A stretch of 64,000 nucleotides of DNA from Isochrysis galbana (GCA_018136815.1 CM030936.1:4168474-4232473), one strand, 5' to 3'; numbered from the stretch's first letter, positions 11,380 to 22,461 are shown. The notes: generated from the letters alone by a model not told the origin. A program made the numbers and translations.

Positions 11380-11490
11380 GGCGATCAACGCCCAATCACC
11401 ATCCAGCATGGAAACGCGTACAATCACAAAGGCGAGAAGCGCTCAATCACCATCACCCACAGCATAGAAAAGCGTTCAATCACCATCAGC
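11380..11490 (+). repeat. short tandem array, unit about 33-36 bp (block B)
   Basis: Several copies of the AATCACCATC unit of block A, including AAGGCGAGAAGCGCTCAATC followed by ACCATCACCCACAGCA. It lies directly downstream of the AT-rich islet. Confidence 0.75.
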
Positions 11491-11639
11491 ACTCCCCCTC
11501 ACATTCACGTATCTTCCCTTACTCGAATGGGGAAACACGGGGAATGGAAAACAAGGGAGAGAGAGCCGAAAGGAGAGCGACGATGCGGCGAAAGGAGAGC
11601 AACGATGCGACGGGAGAGCCGATGCGATCGACAGTTACG

Positions 11640-12002
11640 AGGGAGGGTTAGTAGAAGTAAGGAGTAAGGAGGGAATCTACAATCTACAACACTTCAACAC
11701 TTCCCGCGCACTGATGACTGATGAAAACAAGGGCCAGGAAGTAGGCTAACTGCTGGGGGAGAACCCACGACGGCGAACACCTGCGACGAGAACGAGGACG
11801 AGTGCGGGGGAGAACGAGAGCAAGGAGGGACCCAGGCGATCGCAAAACACAAGGACCAGAGGCTTGGGGATCAGGATGCACAGGCTACAAGGAGGCGCAA
11901 CCGGGCAAGGATCGAGTAACGAGTTACGAGTAACGAGTGGCGCGTAGATCGACTAACGAGTAAAGTCAAAGGGCGCGCACGAGGGCGATCGCGAATGCGA
12001 CA
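11640..12002 (-). mobile_element. LTR-like repeat, TGTCGCATTCGCGA family (copy E)
   Basis: On the minus strand it starts TGTCGCATTCGCGATCG at 12002. It continues with the ACTCGTTACTCGTAACTCG block, then CTCCTTG.AGCCTG, GGTCCCTCCTTGCT and a TTCTCCCCCAGC step. The same order is found at 57923-58260 and 33680-33980. No flanking polypurine tract is seen, so it may be a solo or partial LTR. Confidence 0.65.
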
Positions 12003-12637
12003 AGAATCCACCAGCACGACGACACAAATTACAAATTCAACAGCGAACATGTTATACGAAGAACGATCGAACGCTTTACCGTGCTCTGCAAAGCGGCACA
12101 CTTTGGCAACTCCACGGACTCGTCTAGAAGAGCCCAAGATGACATGGGCCGGCAGCCCAAAAAAAGAATCGACATCGACACTAACGATTTCCGCCTTTCC
12201 GCCCACTATTCGAGAAACCGTACGACAACGAGGAACTAGCACCAAGCCCCAAACTGAAACGACTAGAAAAAAACTGAAAATAGAACACGTCATCAAACAC
12301 GAAAATGTAGAACACGATAACGACCAAGGATAAACCCCGGGCGCGCGAGGCGAAGCGCGAAGCGCCCCACAAAAGAAGAACACCTTGGGGAAAGCCGCAA
12401 GGCGCAAGGCGCAAGGAGAGGCTGCAACCTCAGGTTTGGTTGTTTTTTTTACAAATGCCCCGTGAATAGGATATAAAAATTTTCAGGAACCCCCCCTTCT
12501 GTATAATTGTATAAGGTGTAGAAAAAGGCAATGCAGGGGGCTAAAAAAAGGGAACCTCAAGTTGAATCCTCTGGCTGGGCCCACACACACCACACAGCGG
12601 CGCACACACGCGCGCCGCCACTCAACCACGATACAAA
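12003..12637. other. intergenic, no gene recognised
   Basis: The sequence is moderately A-rich, with short frames that lack recognisable motifs. It ends with the 8-bp target site GATACAAA of the following MITE. Confidence 0.4.
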
Positions 12638-13145
12638 CCTAGATGTGAAAGACAGCGGGTGAGGTCTAGAAAGACATTAAAAACAGCTGTTTTTGGGAAT
12701 CGAAAAAAAACAGTAAAAAACAGTGCGAAAAACAGTGGGGCCACATATCCACATATACCGCAGGGGGGCCTTTCCCCCCGCGCGCGGAACGCCTCCGCCT
12801 CCGCTCCTCCGCCTCCCGCCTCCGCGTCCTGCGTCCTACGCATACGTAGGGCGCCGCCGCCGCTGCCCCCTCCCCTCCCCTCGGCCGATGGCGAGCCGCT
12901 ATCGGTGTTCAACCCCAAGCCCACGCACGCATCGCGATCCGCGCGCGTGCTGGTGGTGGTGGCCGCGGTCCCGCGTCCCGCGCGCACGCCGCGCTCGCGC
13001 GCGCCGCGCGCGGGCGGCCCCCAGCCCCAGCCCCGCTCTAAAAAAACAGTGGCAAAAACGGAGGGCGTTTGAAAAACAGTGAAAGACACTGTTTACTGTT
13101 TTTGGCCTCCGAAAAAAAACATTGTTTCTGTCTTTCACATCTAGG
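12638..13145. mobile_element. intact hAT-type MITE (508 bp)
   Basis: The element has perfect 18-bp terminal inverted repeats: CCTAGATGTGAAAGACAG at 12638-12655 and its complement at 13128-13145. It is flanked by an identical 8-bp duplication, GATACAAA, at 12630-12637 and 13146-13153. An 8-bp target duplication is typical of hAT-superfamily transposons. The subterminal regions carry repeated AAAACAGTG steps on both sides in opposite orientation. There is no transposase frame, so it is non-autonomous. Confidence 0.85.
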
Positions 13146-13584
13146 GATACAAAAGGCCCTTCCTCCATCCTCCCCCTCCCCCTCTCCCAACTCTAGGCCC
13201 AAAGCAGTGTACATATGGGCCGACCCCCCGAAACCGAACACAAAAAGGAACGAGGGAACGAGGGACGAGGGGGGGAGCGGGAAGGGGAAAAAGGAAAAAG
13301 GAGAGGGCAAGGGCGACGTCGAGCGAGAGCCCCGATGCGGTGTACACAAATAGCGGAGTAGCGGGCATATTCAAGAAGTTTTTTTTGCATGCACGGCAGA
13401 ACACCACCTCGCGCCGATTCTGCGTCTAGCGTCTAGAGTCGAGAGTCTAGCAGAGGCGTCAACAACGGGTCGGCGTTTTATTTTCCCCATAGGAATTGGG
13501 TAGACTAGTATGTAGTATGTCCATGAAGCTCTAGCCTCTCTGTATTTGCTATGTCCAGAGGGCAGGGGCGACTCTGGATGCGCC

Positions 13585-15416
13585 ATGGCCTCGCGAACGT
13601 CGCTGCTGCTCTGCCTGCACGCGGCCGTTGCGCTGCACGCTCCCGTGGCGCCGGCGACGTACTGGTTGCGCACGCACGCGCTCCGCTGTTCTGAGCCCCC
13701 ATGCTCGGCCGACGAGCTTTTGCGACGCAGAGAGGGCCACATGAGAGCTGCAGAGCTGCTGCCCGAGGGCGAGCCAGCTGCAGCTGCAGCCGAGAACAGC
13801 ACCTCCTATTGGAAGAGGCTGCGCCGGCGGTGGCGAATACCGGCGCCCATTCAAGACTATCGATATTTGGGCAGGCCCAACAGCCGCCCCATCATGGACC
13901 TAGACGAGCTCCACACGCCTCGCTACACCTCACGAGACTGGGCACGCAATATTCTCACGATGCCGATGTCGCGCATCCTCCGGCGGATCACCTCGCCATT
14001 AATGTTCAACCTATGTGTGTCCCTCAGCTGCCTGCTTTGGCACCGGACGGTTGGGCTGCCCACGCTGTCTTCAGTGCCACACACACTACTTGGGTCTGCA
14101 TTGGGGCTCCTACTTGTGTTCAGAACCAACACAGCCTACGACCGATATTGGGAGGCAAGGCGCAGATGGGGCGAGATGGTTGACGAAGCGCGCGCGTTTG
14201 GCTCGCTCGCATGCACAGTCCTACCAATTCAGCATGCTGAGCCTCTACTGTCACTCATTGCTTCCTTCCCGTGGGTTCTCAAGAACCACCTCCGATGCGA
14301 GCGCTCATCTCGTCCGTTGCGCCGCCTTCTCGCCAATGAGACCTTCGAAGCTCTCATACATTCGGAGAATCAGCCACTCTTTTTGCTTGCAAAGATGCGC
14401 CGTCTCACGCACGCGTCAAAGGTATGCGCCGATCACATTAAGTGTGCCCAATGCCCAAGACTAGAGGGATCCAGGAGACGGACTTGTCGCAGAGGCACAC
14501 CTTATGTTTCTAAATGAGTGTCGCGATGCGTACCCACGATGGAGTATCCACGGAGTTGCTGGTGCCCACTTTGCGGTGATTGCGAGCGCGAACAAGTTCA
14601 AAGAAAGCAGTTTCTTGATCGTCCTCTCTTCTGATTACAGGCGTACGGAGTCATGGACAAGGAGCGTGAGATGTTGCTTGCATGTGCAAAGGGTCTCAGT
14701 TCGTGTGTCGGCGCATGCGAGCGTATTGTCCAGACGCCAATCCCGCTTCATTATTCGCGCCACACCTCGCGCTTCCTGACCTTGTACTGCAACTCGTTGC
14801 CGCTCATCATCACCCCATCGCTCGGTATGTGTTGGCGCATCATAGCCTTTACACGATTTGGTCTTTAGACGCCTATGGGTTTGGTTGACTGCGGGCTGCT
14901 CGAGTCTAGGGCTATCATTGACGAGGCGGCTTGTATTCCATCACATCAATCAAGCCTCCTGCGACACACTCACCTTATTCTCAACGCAGCCGCTCCCCTC
15001 CCTCCTTTCTTTGGTTTGTTCTCCGCCTCTCATTGCAGCCTGTTTTGTCGCCTCGTCCGGTAGGTTGCTTGGCTCCGGTCATGATGCTCATCCTAACTTG
15101 GGCACTCTTTGGCATTCTTGAGATCGGACACCTAATTGAGGAGCCATTCAATCGCGGCTCGGACGACGACGGGCTGCAGCTTCTGCCTCTTAATCAGCTC
15201 TGTCGCACTGTGCGCCGAGATGTGCGCGAGCTCATTGTATTAGCACGTGCCGAGTCGGAGGCCGGGTTCGATCCTCTGTTTGGTCGTGAGGTGGATCTCA
15301 CGGACACGACGTCGGACCGCCCTCGTATGGGGACCACAGAGGCATGGACTTTGGCGACGGAGAAGGCATTGCAGCCCGTCTTGCTACCGCCCTCACCCCC
15401 GCCGCAGCCTCCATAG
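13585..15416 (+). CDS. bestrophin-like chloride channel (UPF0187 type)
   Basis: Three exons: 13585-14421, 14641-14824 and 15064-15416, with GT-AG introns in phases 0 and 1, giving about 457 residues. The start at 13585 (GCCATGG context) gives a hydrophobic N-terminus, MASRTSLLLCLHAAVALH, that could be a signal or organelle-targeting peptide. An in-frame ATG 39 nt upstream is an alternative. Family signatures are NTAYDRYWEARRRWGEMV, then TPIPLHYSRHTSRFLTLY, and after the last intron LTWALFGILEIGHLIEEPF, the conserved calcium-clasp/pore-exit region of bestrophins. Several hydrophobic helices are visible between them. Plant and algal members are plastid or plasma-membrane anion channels. The location here is inferred only from the hydrophobic leader. 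The C-terminal 60 residues are Ser/Pro-rich and not conserved. Confidence 0.85.
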
Positions 15417-16555
15417 GATCAGGCGCTAGCGAACTCTTCATTTGCTCCAAGATGCGGCAATCACGCGTCCCGCGCCGAGAGATGCGCCGGGAGATGCGGC
15501 GTTCTCCATAATCTTGGTCTTGAGTATGCGCAAACGTCACATGGCTAGCACCAGGAGATGCGATGGCCTCCTCAGTCATGTTGGTCTGTCCTAGGTGCAA
15601 TTGCCTTCCTGCGGGGTCTTATCAGACGTGCTCAATCTTGAATCGGCCGCTGCCACTCGTCTCAGTGCATGTGCAAGACACGAAAGGCCCGGAAACGCAA
15701 AGCGTTAGCTATTTGTGCCGTCCGCTATTGGTGGTAAGCCACATTGCACCTCGAAGTATTCCTACCACAACTACGCATGTCGCGGAACCCCTCTATTATG
15801 TGCTCATGCCTCGTCTCCAAGTGCATTCATTGTGGCGCTGCGCTCGAGACTTCAGCTCGTAAGAGACCTGCCCTTGTCCCAAGGCTCGTCCACCATGACA
15901 TGAGCAGGTGACAACCATCGTTGTCTCGCTCTCGATGCCTCGAAACTTGCATACCATCCCACCACCAAACGCCACCGCAGTCTGTCCCATACAATTCTGC
16001 TCTTAAGACTCCGACTTGCATGCATGTGTCAACAAGCACCATGTGTGAAGGATATCCTGGAAGTTGTGCCGTTAGCAATGATCGTTGGTCGCTAGGCTCG
16101 GTTCCGGCAATGGTCACTGGGCGCTAGGCCCGGTTCCCGTCGTTGACGTCCCGCTCCTCTCCTGCTTCCACTCTTCTTGCTGTCCCCTTCGCATTCAGAA
16201 GGGGCCTTTTCGCGACATCGTGATGTTGTCTTCATCATCTTCCTTTCCGCCAAACAACTCTTTATTCTTATGTTTGCGTCTCATGTGTTCGTCGATATTT
16301 GAACTTATTGCATGCCGCAACGAAATGTTGTTTTTCAAGCACACGCGCGCATTCGGACGCCGTGCGATTATGCAGGGCCAATTCATTGCGCTCCATGTAA
16401 TCAAATGCAACATAGCTCCCCTTTTACGTGATAAAAACGTTTGAAAATTCTTGAAGTTGCTGGCTATCGCTACTAGTGAACTTACCCACGACCGGGCGAG
16501 AAAAAACATTTGAAGATTCTAGGCATCCTACTAGGCTAACGACACCTCACTAATC
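15417..16555. other. intergenic, no gene recognised
   Basis: Short frames on both strands lack domains. A local duplication, GCTAGGC(T/C)CGGTTCC, occurs at about 16093 and 16121. The stretch becomes AT-richer at 16230-16550. Confidence 0.4.
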
Positions 16556-16559
16556 TTAT

Positions 16560-16920
16560 GATTGGTCGCCATGGAGGGGGGCCTCGCCCCCCCCCCCCCC
16601 CCCCCCACTCTTTCGACTCCCCTCACGGGGGGCGAGAACCATCCCCATCCACATCCACCCCCCTGCGCTACCTCTTGGCTCTTGGCAGCTGCAGGGGGGA
16701 CTCATCCAGACTGCCCAGACTCTCCCAGAGAGTCGGGCACAGATCGCACGCCTTGGCCCGCGTTGGCCAGCTTGTCGCTCTGGCCAACCCCTCCTCCCGC
16801 CCTGGGCCCCCTGATCAGGACCCCCCAGCCAGCTCCAGTCGACCGGCAAGGGCGCGGAGTGCGAGCGAGGGAGAGGCAGCAGGAGGGGCCAGGGCCATGG
16901 CCCAGCCTCACCTACCCTAT
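16560..16920 (-). repeat. dispersed repeat family R4 (inverted copy)
   Basis: In reverse orientation this resembles 49815-50240 and 55010-55425. Shared landmarks are the GGCCATGGC step, the GGGGGGTCCTGATCA segment next to a GTCGAC site, and the flanking CCTCCCCCTGC text. Confidence 0.6.
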
Positions 16921-16925
16921 GAGCT

Positions 16926-17290
16926 GTGCTCATGCCACTCGACCGCCCCTCTCGCCGCTCGATTGTTGACGTGATTGCCGACCATAAGCGGCGGCACGCC
17001 GCTTTCGTTCCCTCGGGTTTTGCGCCTGTTCTCAACCAGCCTGCTGTCGTCGCTTCTGTACCCAGGGAGGTACCGGCGAGGCTTGTCTCCGACACGCCGC
17101 CTAGCCTCTACCCCCGTCACTGCCTATATGTTCGCGATCTTATCGTTTGCCGTCAATCCGCTACGGGCCCTACTCGTTATATCGTCGATTCCGCTCTCGC
17201 CGTCAACAAGACTCTCGCGGACACGGGAGCCGGCCCCTCGGTCGTGACCACCGAGCTGTTGGCTGCATTGCCCCGCGACGCTTGCGTCTT
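16926..17290 (+). pseudogene. retropepsin-like aspartic protease fragment of an LTR retrotransposon
   Basis: The frame encodes about 120 residues containing LADTGAGPSVVTTELLAAL, which matches the DTGA catalytic core of retropepsins plus the following hydrophobic strand. Upstream residues include a basic stretch and a proline-rich segment that could belong to a gag-pol linker. Reverse transcriptase and integrase are absent. After about 17290 the frame runs straight into the TCG-rich 3' internal region and LTR of copy B. This suggests a large internal deletion joining the protease to the 3' end. Confidence 0.6.
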
Positions 17291-18701
17291 AGTCGAACAC
17301 GCTTCGGATTCTCGATTCTCGTCGTTCCGCGTTCTTCGTTTCTCGCTCTCGATTCTCGATTCTCGTCGTTCCGCGTTCTCATCGGTCCTCGATTGTTCGT
17401 AACTTCTCGGTGCGTCGCTCATCACGTCTTCCGTCTTGGTTCGGCGTTTGGCGCGCGGCTCTCCCTCCATTCGGATTTATTGTTTCATTCGCTCTTCGGA
17501 TTTATTGTTTCATTCGCTCTTCGAATTTATTCGTTCATTCGCTCTTGGCTCATTCGGTCTCGTTCAGGATTGCTCTTCTGCCTTTCTCGTGGCTTGCTTG
17601 GAGCTCTCCGCTATCCGATAGGTTCTCTTCTTTCCCTCGCGGGACGCTCGATCCTAGCAGGGGGGTGTCGCATTCGCGAATCGACACTCGTTAGGCTTCT
17701 CTTCGTCGTTCGGCATTTATCGTTATAATTCTCTCGCTCTCGTTCTCGGTCAAAAGCTTCGCTTGAACGCATAGGATCTTGGGTTGTGGAGCGCCCTCTC
17801 TCTTGCTCTCGAAGAGAAGGGAAGTTTCCCCACCTTTCTTCATCCTAGGCGCCTCGCGAATAGGTTTAATTCGCTATCTTCCCCGCGCTTCTCTATCTAC
17901 TTCAGTGATTGCAATCAGGTTTAATTTGCAATCTCTTCGCATCTCCCCCTTAGGCCCACCGCATCTCTCTCGTCTTATTCGATAAGTCTTTTGGAATCCT
18001 GTGCGGCAGGATTGCCCCTCGTTTCCGTTATGGTGCGATTCCCCTTCCAGACGGGATCGCCGACAGATCGCCTTCTGATCGTCGTCCGTCGTCGTCTAGC
18101 TGGCCGGAGTGTTTGGGTTTGATTTCAGTCGAGTTATGTGAGAAAGTCGTGGGGCGAGAGTCGGGGTGTTTTCCTGGGTGTCGTTGTCCGTCGTCCTGTC
18201 GTCAGTCGTCATCCGTCGTCGCTCTCGCTCTCGTCGCTCTCGCTCTCGTAACACTCATACCCTACAGCCTCGCCTCTCCTCGCCAGCCCCTGCCATCACA
18301 GCCCTCCTCTCACTCGCCCTCGCCTCTCGCCACTCGTTCCATGTCGCTCTCGCCGCCGTCCTCGCCCTCGCTACAAGCCCGCCTGCCCGCCTTTCTCTGC
18401 TGACGGGCTTCAGCCTGTCAGCGCCTCCGAAGTCGTCTCCCTCGCCGCGCCTGCCGCCGGCTTCGCCCCTTCCTCATTGCCCTCAGGCCCTATGGGCCTT
18501 CCCAATTCGTCACTAGGGCAGGGAGAAAGGTGGGGAAACTTCCCTTCTCTTCGAGGAAAAGAGAGAGAGCGCTCCACAACCCAAGATCCTATGCGCCCAA
18601 GCGAAGCTTTTGACCGAGAACGAGAACGAGAGAATTATAACGATAAATACCGAGCGACGAAGAGAAGCCTAACGAGTGTCGATTCGCGAATGAATGCGAC
18701 A
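17290..18701 (+). mobile_element. LTR retrotransposon 3' end (copy B) with inverted terminal duplication
   Basis: The 3' internal region ends at the polypurine tract AGCAGGGGGG (17656-17665), and the LTR starts TGTCGCATTCGCGA at 17666. The body matches copy A. The block at about 18524-18701 is the reverse complement of about 17666-17846, so the segment 17666-18701 is bounded by inverted repeats of about 175-180 bp. Copy A lacks this inverted block. Confidence 0.7.
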
Positions 18702-18714
18702 CTCCTCATCGCCA

Positions 18715-19686
18715 TTAAAGCGGAGGGTCACCGCCGCCGCTACCACCACCACCACCGCCACCGCTGCTATCACCGCCGCCGCCCCTGCCTCCGCCACAGC
18801 TGCCGTCGCTACTGCCGCTGCCGCCGCCGGTGATGGCCATTTGATACAGCTCATGCTGATCCTGCACGACAGCTGCCAACGCTGCCTTCGCTGCCGCCAG
18901 CCTTGCCGGATCGGCCCCCACACACTTTCGCACGCGCCGCTGAGCAACCTCCAAGGCGTGTGCGCTCGCCTTGCGCGAACGCTCAATGTGCATTGCGCAC
19001 GCCTTCTCCGCGGGTGAGGCGTGAGGCCACTTCAGTGAGGCCTCGCGGGGCCACCACTGAGTCGGTAGACAGGCACAGGATCGCACGGCAGAGTATCACT
19101 GCCGCATTAGTGAACTCTCCTGTGCAACCCTGTGCCTTGGCCTCTGCTGCGCTGGACTTGGCGTACGCATGAAGCGCGTATGCATGAGTCCAGCGCAGGC
19201 CACCATCGGGCCGAGCTTACACATGAGCCCTGGGCTCAATGCGCTCGCCTCGGCGAACGGCCTCCATGAGGGCCTGAACTTCTGGCAGCGCTCGCCAGCG
19301 CTCGCCAGCGTCCCAGGGGCCGGCCTCATGGAGGTCGGGCCGTGTCGAATTATCGTATGCCTGCGGCGCGATGGGCGGGGATATGTCACTACCGGACTGT
19401 GCGACCCTCGAGATCGAGAGATCGAGCGTGCGACCCACCAGGGACCAGGGACCTCCCACATCCCTCGCGAGGCGCTTGAGCTTGGGCTCCTCACCAGCTG
19501 GCAGCCATTGCGAGGCCGACAGCCGGCGATCGGCCGACGCGGAACCTCCGCGTTTCTTATGGGGATTCGCCCGACATTCACTGCTTTGATTCCCTCACGC
19601 TCACGCTCACGCGCGCAATCCTCCCATTCTCCCAAAATAGACCTCCATGGGCCGGACAAGGCGGGGGAGTCACTCACCGACGCCAT
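18715..19686 (-). CDS. probable hypothetical gene, exon structure unresolved
   Basis: On the minus strand an ATG at 19686 encodes MAS, followed at once by a donor, GTGAGT. An open stretch at about 19560-19220 encodes a soluble-looking sequence (SASQWLPAGEEPKLKRLARD ... ERWRALPEVQALMEAV) and ends at a donor-like GTGTAAGC. A further open stretch at about 19050-18740 encodes a helical segment (ADPARLAAAKAALAAVVQDQ) and a Gly/Ser-rich tail. The pieces look coding by composition, but I could not join them with fully consistent phases. No family was recognised, and sequencing or annotation gaps are possible. Confidence 0.35.
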
Positions 19687-19951
19687 GGATTTTCGTGGGG
19701 TAGAGGGGGTTCGCGCGCGCGGGGGGGGGGGGTGCAGGTAAGGGGGGTCCCTGGGGAATCCTTGGACACCCAGGAGGGATGGAAAATAGTTGTTAAAAAG
19801 CGTGAGTGACCGGCCTACCCCTAGCTAGAGGGCTCCTAGCTCCTAGTGGTCCGCCCCCTAGGGGCCAAGCTAGGCTGGGGAAGCGGAGGGGCATGCCTAC
19901 GACCTACGAAGCCCCAGCCTCTCACACTTTTCAGCCGCGAAGCCAAGGCAC

Positions 19952-20224
19952 ATGACGAGGCACTCCCACACCCTCAACGCGCCTTGCTCGTCGTTTTCCG
20001 TGCGTGCCTATGCAACCGACAACAAGTACGCGCTACTTGTATTTATCCTTGGCCTATCCTTTGTCGCCAACATGCCTGCTCGAGTGGCCGTCGTAGACAA
20101 CTTTCAATGGAAGTACCTAGCGTTAGACACCCGTATTCCGCATTTCCTAGCACCCACTTTTGACTGGATAATGGGTGTGAGTCCACACATCACAAGTGAG
20201 CATCTTACCGCAACGTTGTCTTGA
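19952..20224 (+). CDS. small ORF with one hydrophobic segment
   Basis: A 90-codon frame with a candidate membrane helix (YALLVFILGLSFVANMPA). It ends 26 bp before the convergent SDHB stop codon. No homologue was recognised, and it may be chance. Confidence 0.2.
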   Translation: MTRHSHTLNAPCSSFSVRAYATDNKYALLVFILGLSFVANMPARVAVVDNFQWKYLALDTRIPHFLAPTFDWIMGVSPHITSEHLTATLS

Positions 20225-20249
20225 GAACGATGCCTCACGGGCCAGCTCT

Positions 20250-21440
20250 CTAGTTCGAATGCGAACTGCTCAGCTCAAGCTTAATTTGCGCAACCGCCTT
20301 CCCTGGGTTGAGATGCTTGGGACACGTTTTAGAGCAGTTCATGATGGTGTGACAGCGGTAAACCTTGAAGGCATCATCGAGGAACTTGAGTCGCTCTGCC
20401 TTCTTTGTGTCGCGTGAATCAGCCAGCCAACGGTAAGATTGGAGCAGGACTGCGGGCCCGAGATACTTGTCTGCATTCCACCAGTACGATGGGCATGAAG
20501 TCGTACAGCAGGCACACAATACACACTCGTAAAGACCTGGGGAGAATCATGGGGAACTGCAGTATGAGTACTTGAGCCATCTGCAAGCAAAGAACGGCAC
20601 CTCCTTGCGCCTCATACACTGCGCCCGGCCAGACACCACCGGGACATTCGCACAGGTAAGTTGGGAATCCGGAGCGGAGGCTGTCTTCCGTGACCGCCGA
20701 CTTCCATAAGACTTTTGAGGAAACAACACACTCCCCGCACTCGAGATGAGAGATCTGCTCCACAGCCGCTCTAGTCACGCTTGATCAAATTGCGCACCAT
20801 CCAGCTTGGATCGATCCTCCTTGGACTGATAATGCTCCTTTTCCATACCCACGCTCGAATCATTGATGAGATACGGCTGCACTGACTTGTGCTGCTCGTA
20901 GAAGTTGGACATGTCGGGCACTGCAATTTTGAGGAGGTCACGAAGATGTGGCTTTCTTCCGTACGTGCGCACTATTCGTGTGGCCATGCGCAGTGGACTA
21001 AATCGTGCTGGGGGAAGGAAGGCCAAGGGCGGGGACGCGCGTGGCGGCTCACCCAAATCCTTGAGAACGTACATGTGTGGCAAGGGGTAGATTTTTGTGT
21101 TGGTGCCGGGCTCATCAATCTTGCAGAGGCAGGCGAGGGTGTTGGAGCCGTTGATGTTCATCGAGCACGAGCCACAGATTCCCTCGCGGCACGAGCGTCG
21201 GAATGTGAGCGTGGGGTCGAGCTCGTTCTTGATTTTAAGAAGCGCGTCGAGCACCATCGGCCCGCACTCATTAAGGTCGATCTGATATTCCTGCATCCTT
21301 GGCTTAGTGTCAGGCTCGTCGGGGTTCCAGCGGTAAATTGAGAACGTCTTCATCTTGGCACCCGCGCTGGTGCTGAGGATTCTACGCGGTGCGAGCGCGC
21401 GCTGCGCGCGTCGTCCAACAGTTCGGGTCAGCGTTGCCAT
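20250..21440 (-). CDS. SDHB: succinate dehydrogenase iron-sulfur subunit (complex II)
   Basis: Three exons: 21440-21053, 20920-20798 and 20536-20250. The GT-AG introns both interrupt codons in phase 1, giving 265 residues. The N-terminus is basic and Arg-rich, a typical mitochondrial presequence. The [2Fe-2S] ligands are C84, C89, C92 and C104 in [10 protein letters not shown]. The first [4Fe-4S] motif is [17 protein letters not shown] (C175, C178, C181, C185), and the C-terminal cluster motif is [20 protein letters not shown]. The protein passes electrons from the flavoprotein subunit to ubiquinone at the inner mitochondrial membrane, linking the citric acid cycle and respiration. Length and motifs are complete, so the gene looks functional. 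The upstream leader is G-rich on the sense strand. Confidence 0.95.
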
Positions 21441-21480
21441 AGCTCACTCTCGCTAGCGCGCGCTGACCCCCTCTCTATCA

Positions 21481-21670
21481 GCTGGCCTTTCCCCCCCACT
21501 CCACCCCCCCCCCTCCAGCTGAGCCTGCGCCGCCCGCTCTGCCGCAGACAGCGCGGCCTCCCCCCCTCCCTCTCCCCCCCCCCGCGCGCGCCTGTGCCCT
21601 GCCTGCTCGACTACCCCCCCGCGCCTGGCCTGCCCCCCCCCCCCCCCCCCCCCCTTCCCCCATCCTCTCG
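21481..21670 (-). promoter_or_regulatory. G-rich sense-strand leader upstream of SDHB
   Basis: The plus strand holds many C runs of 7 or more, so the SDHB sense strand has G runs just 5' of the ATG at 21440. G-quadruplex potential is plausible. No TATA box is evident. Confidence 0.45.
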
Positions 21671-21915
21671 CCCTCCTCGCCCGTTTCTCATCATCTCTTC
21701 CTCTTCAGCCTCGCTCTCTTCTGCTGAAGAGAAAGAAGTCTGACCTCTTTACTCTCTCCCATCTTCCGTCCTCGGTGTGGGAGGAAAGGTCGAGAAAACT
21801 CGCTGCACTTCCGTGAGAGCGGCAGCGCTGCCACGCAGTAGAAAGTAAAGTAGCCAGCTTCTGCACCAGGGCTCCTTGCCCCCCCGCCCCCCAAAGGCCA
21901 AAGGCACACACAGCC

Positions 21916-22141
21916 ATGGCCATCCAGGTATCCAGGTGCGCACCGTCGCGGTTGGCGTGCGTGGTGTCCACCGTAGAACATAGTGGGATGAGGAGGGGGA
22001 GAGGGTCACACATGAGTCAAGCCGTGATCTCTACTTCTTGTGTCTTGTTCCCCTCCCAGACGGGCGACTGAGATTGAGGCCAAGATACCGCAGGAGGTGC
22101 TAGACGACCCGGAGGCACGCGAGATAATAAACCTCCTCTGG
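21916..22141 (+). pseudogene. 5' end of an unidentified gene, cut by repeat R3
   Basis: Exon 1 (21916-21935) encodes MAIQVS plus two bases. After an intron with GTGCGC donor and CCCAG acceptor, exon 2 (from 22060) continues in matching phase as RATEIEAKIPQEVLDDPEAR and then EIINLLW. At about 22141 the frame runs into the R3 repeat. The IPxEVLxDPE pattern slightly resembles the N-terminus of diphthamide synthase subunit DPH1, but it is too short to call. It is either truncated by insertion or continues in exons I cannot see. Confidence 0.4.
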
Positions 22142-22149
22142 AAAAAAAA

Positions 22150-22275
22150 ACTTCTTAATAATCTCGCCGCGCGCGCGACCCTGCACGGTATCTTCGCAGC
22201 CTCGCCCGTTTCCCTTCACTCCCCCTACACCTGCCTTGCGGCTCGTCCCCTCGTGCTCTACCTAGGGGCTGGGTG
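22150..22275 (+). repeat. dispersed repeat family R3
   Basis: Starts CTTCTTAATAATCTCGCCGC and continues through CGACC..GCA and CCCC.ACACCTGCC to a CGTGCTCTACCTAGGGG end. Related copies lie at 48123-48330, 54676-54885 and 61771-61895, all in plus orientation. Confidence 0.65.
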
Positions 22276-22461
22276 TCGTGGGTCTCCAGTGGCAGACGGT
22301 GTGTGCCGATTCGCGATGGCCTGTTTCGCGCCCTCCTCCTATGCCATCGGGCTACCGGCTATTGTGTGTTTGCTCCTTGTGTTGGGTGTCAGGCAGCTGT
22401 GGTCAGTGTGTCTAGGGCCTACCATAGGATGGTGGGCGGCTCGCGGCGCGGGGTCGCTTGG

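Noticed and set aside
15247..15290. B-box-like GGTTCGATCC
   Set aside because: Lies inside the bestrophin last exon coding for EAGFDPLF, with no A box or tRNA fold.
21916..22141. Diphthamide synthase DPH1 N-terminus
   Set aside because: Only a short IPxEVLxDPE resemblance; the expected LPxNYNFEI segment does not follow.
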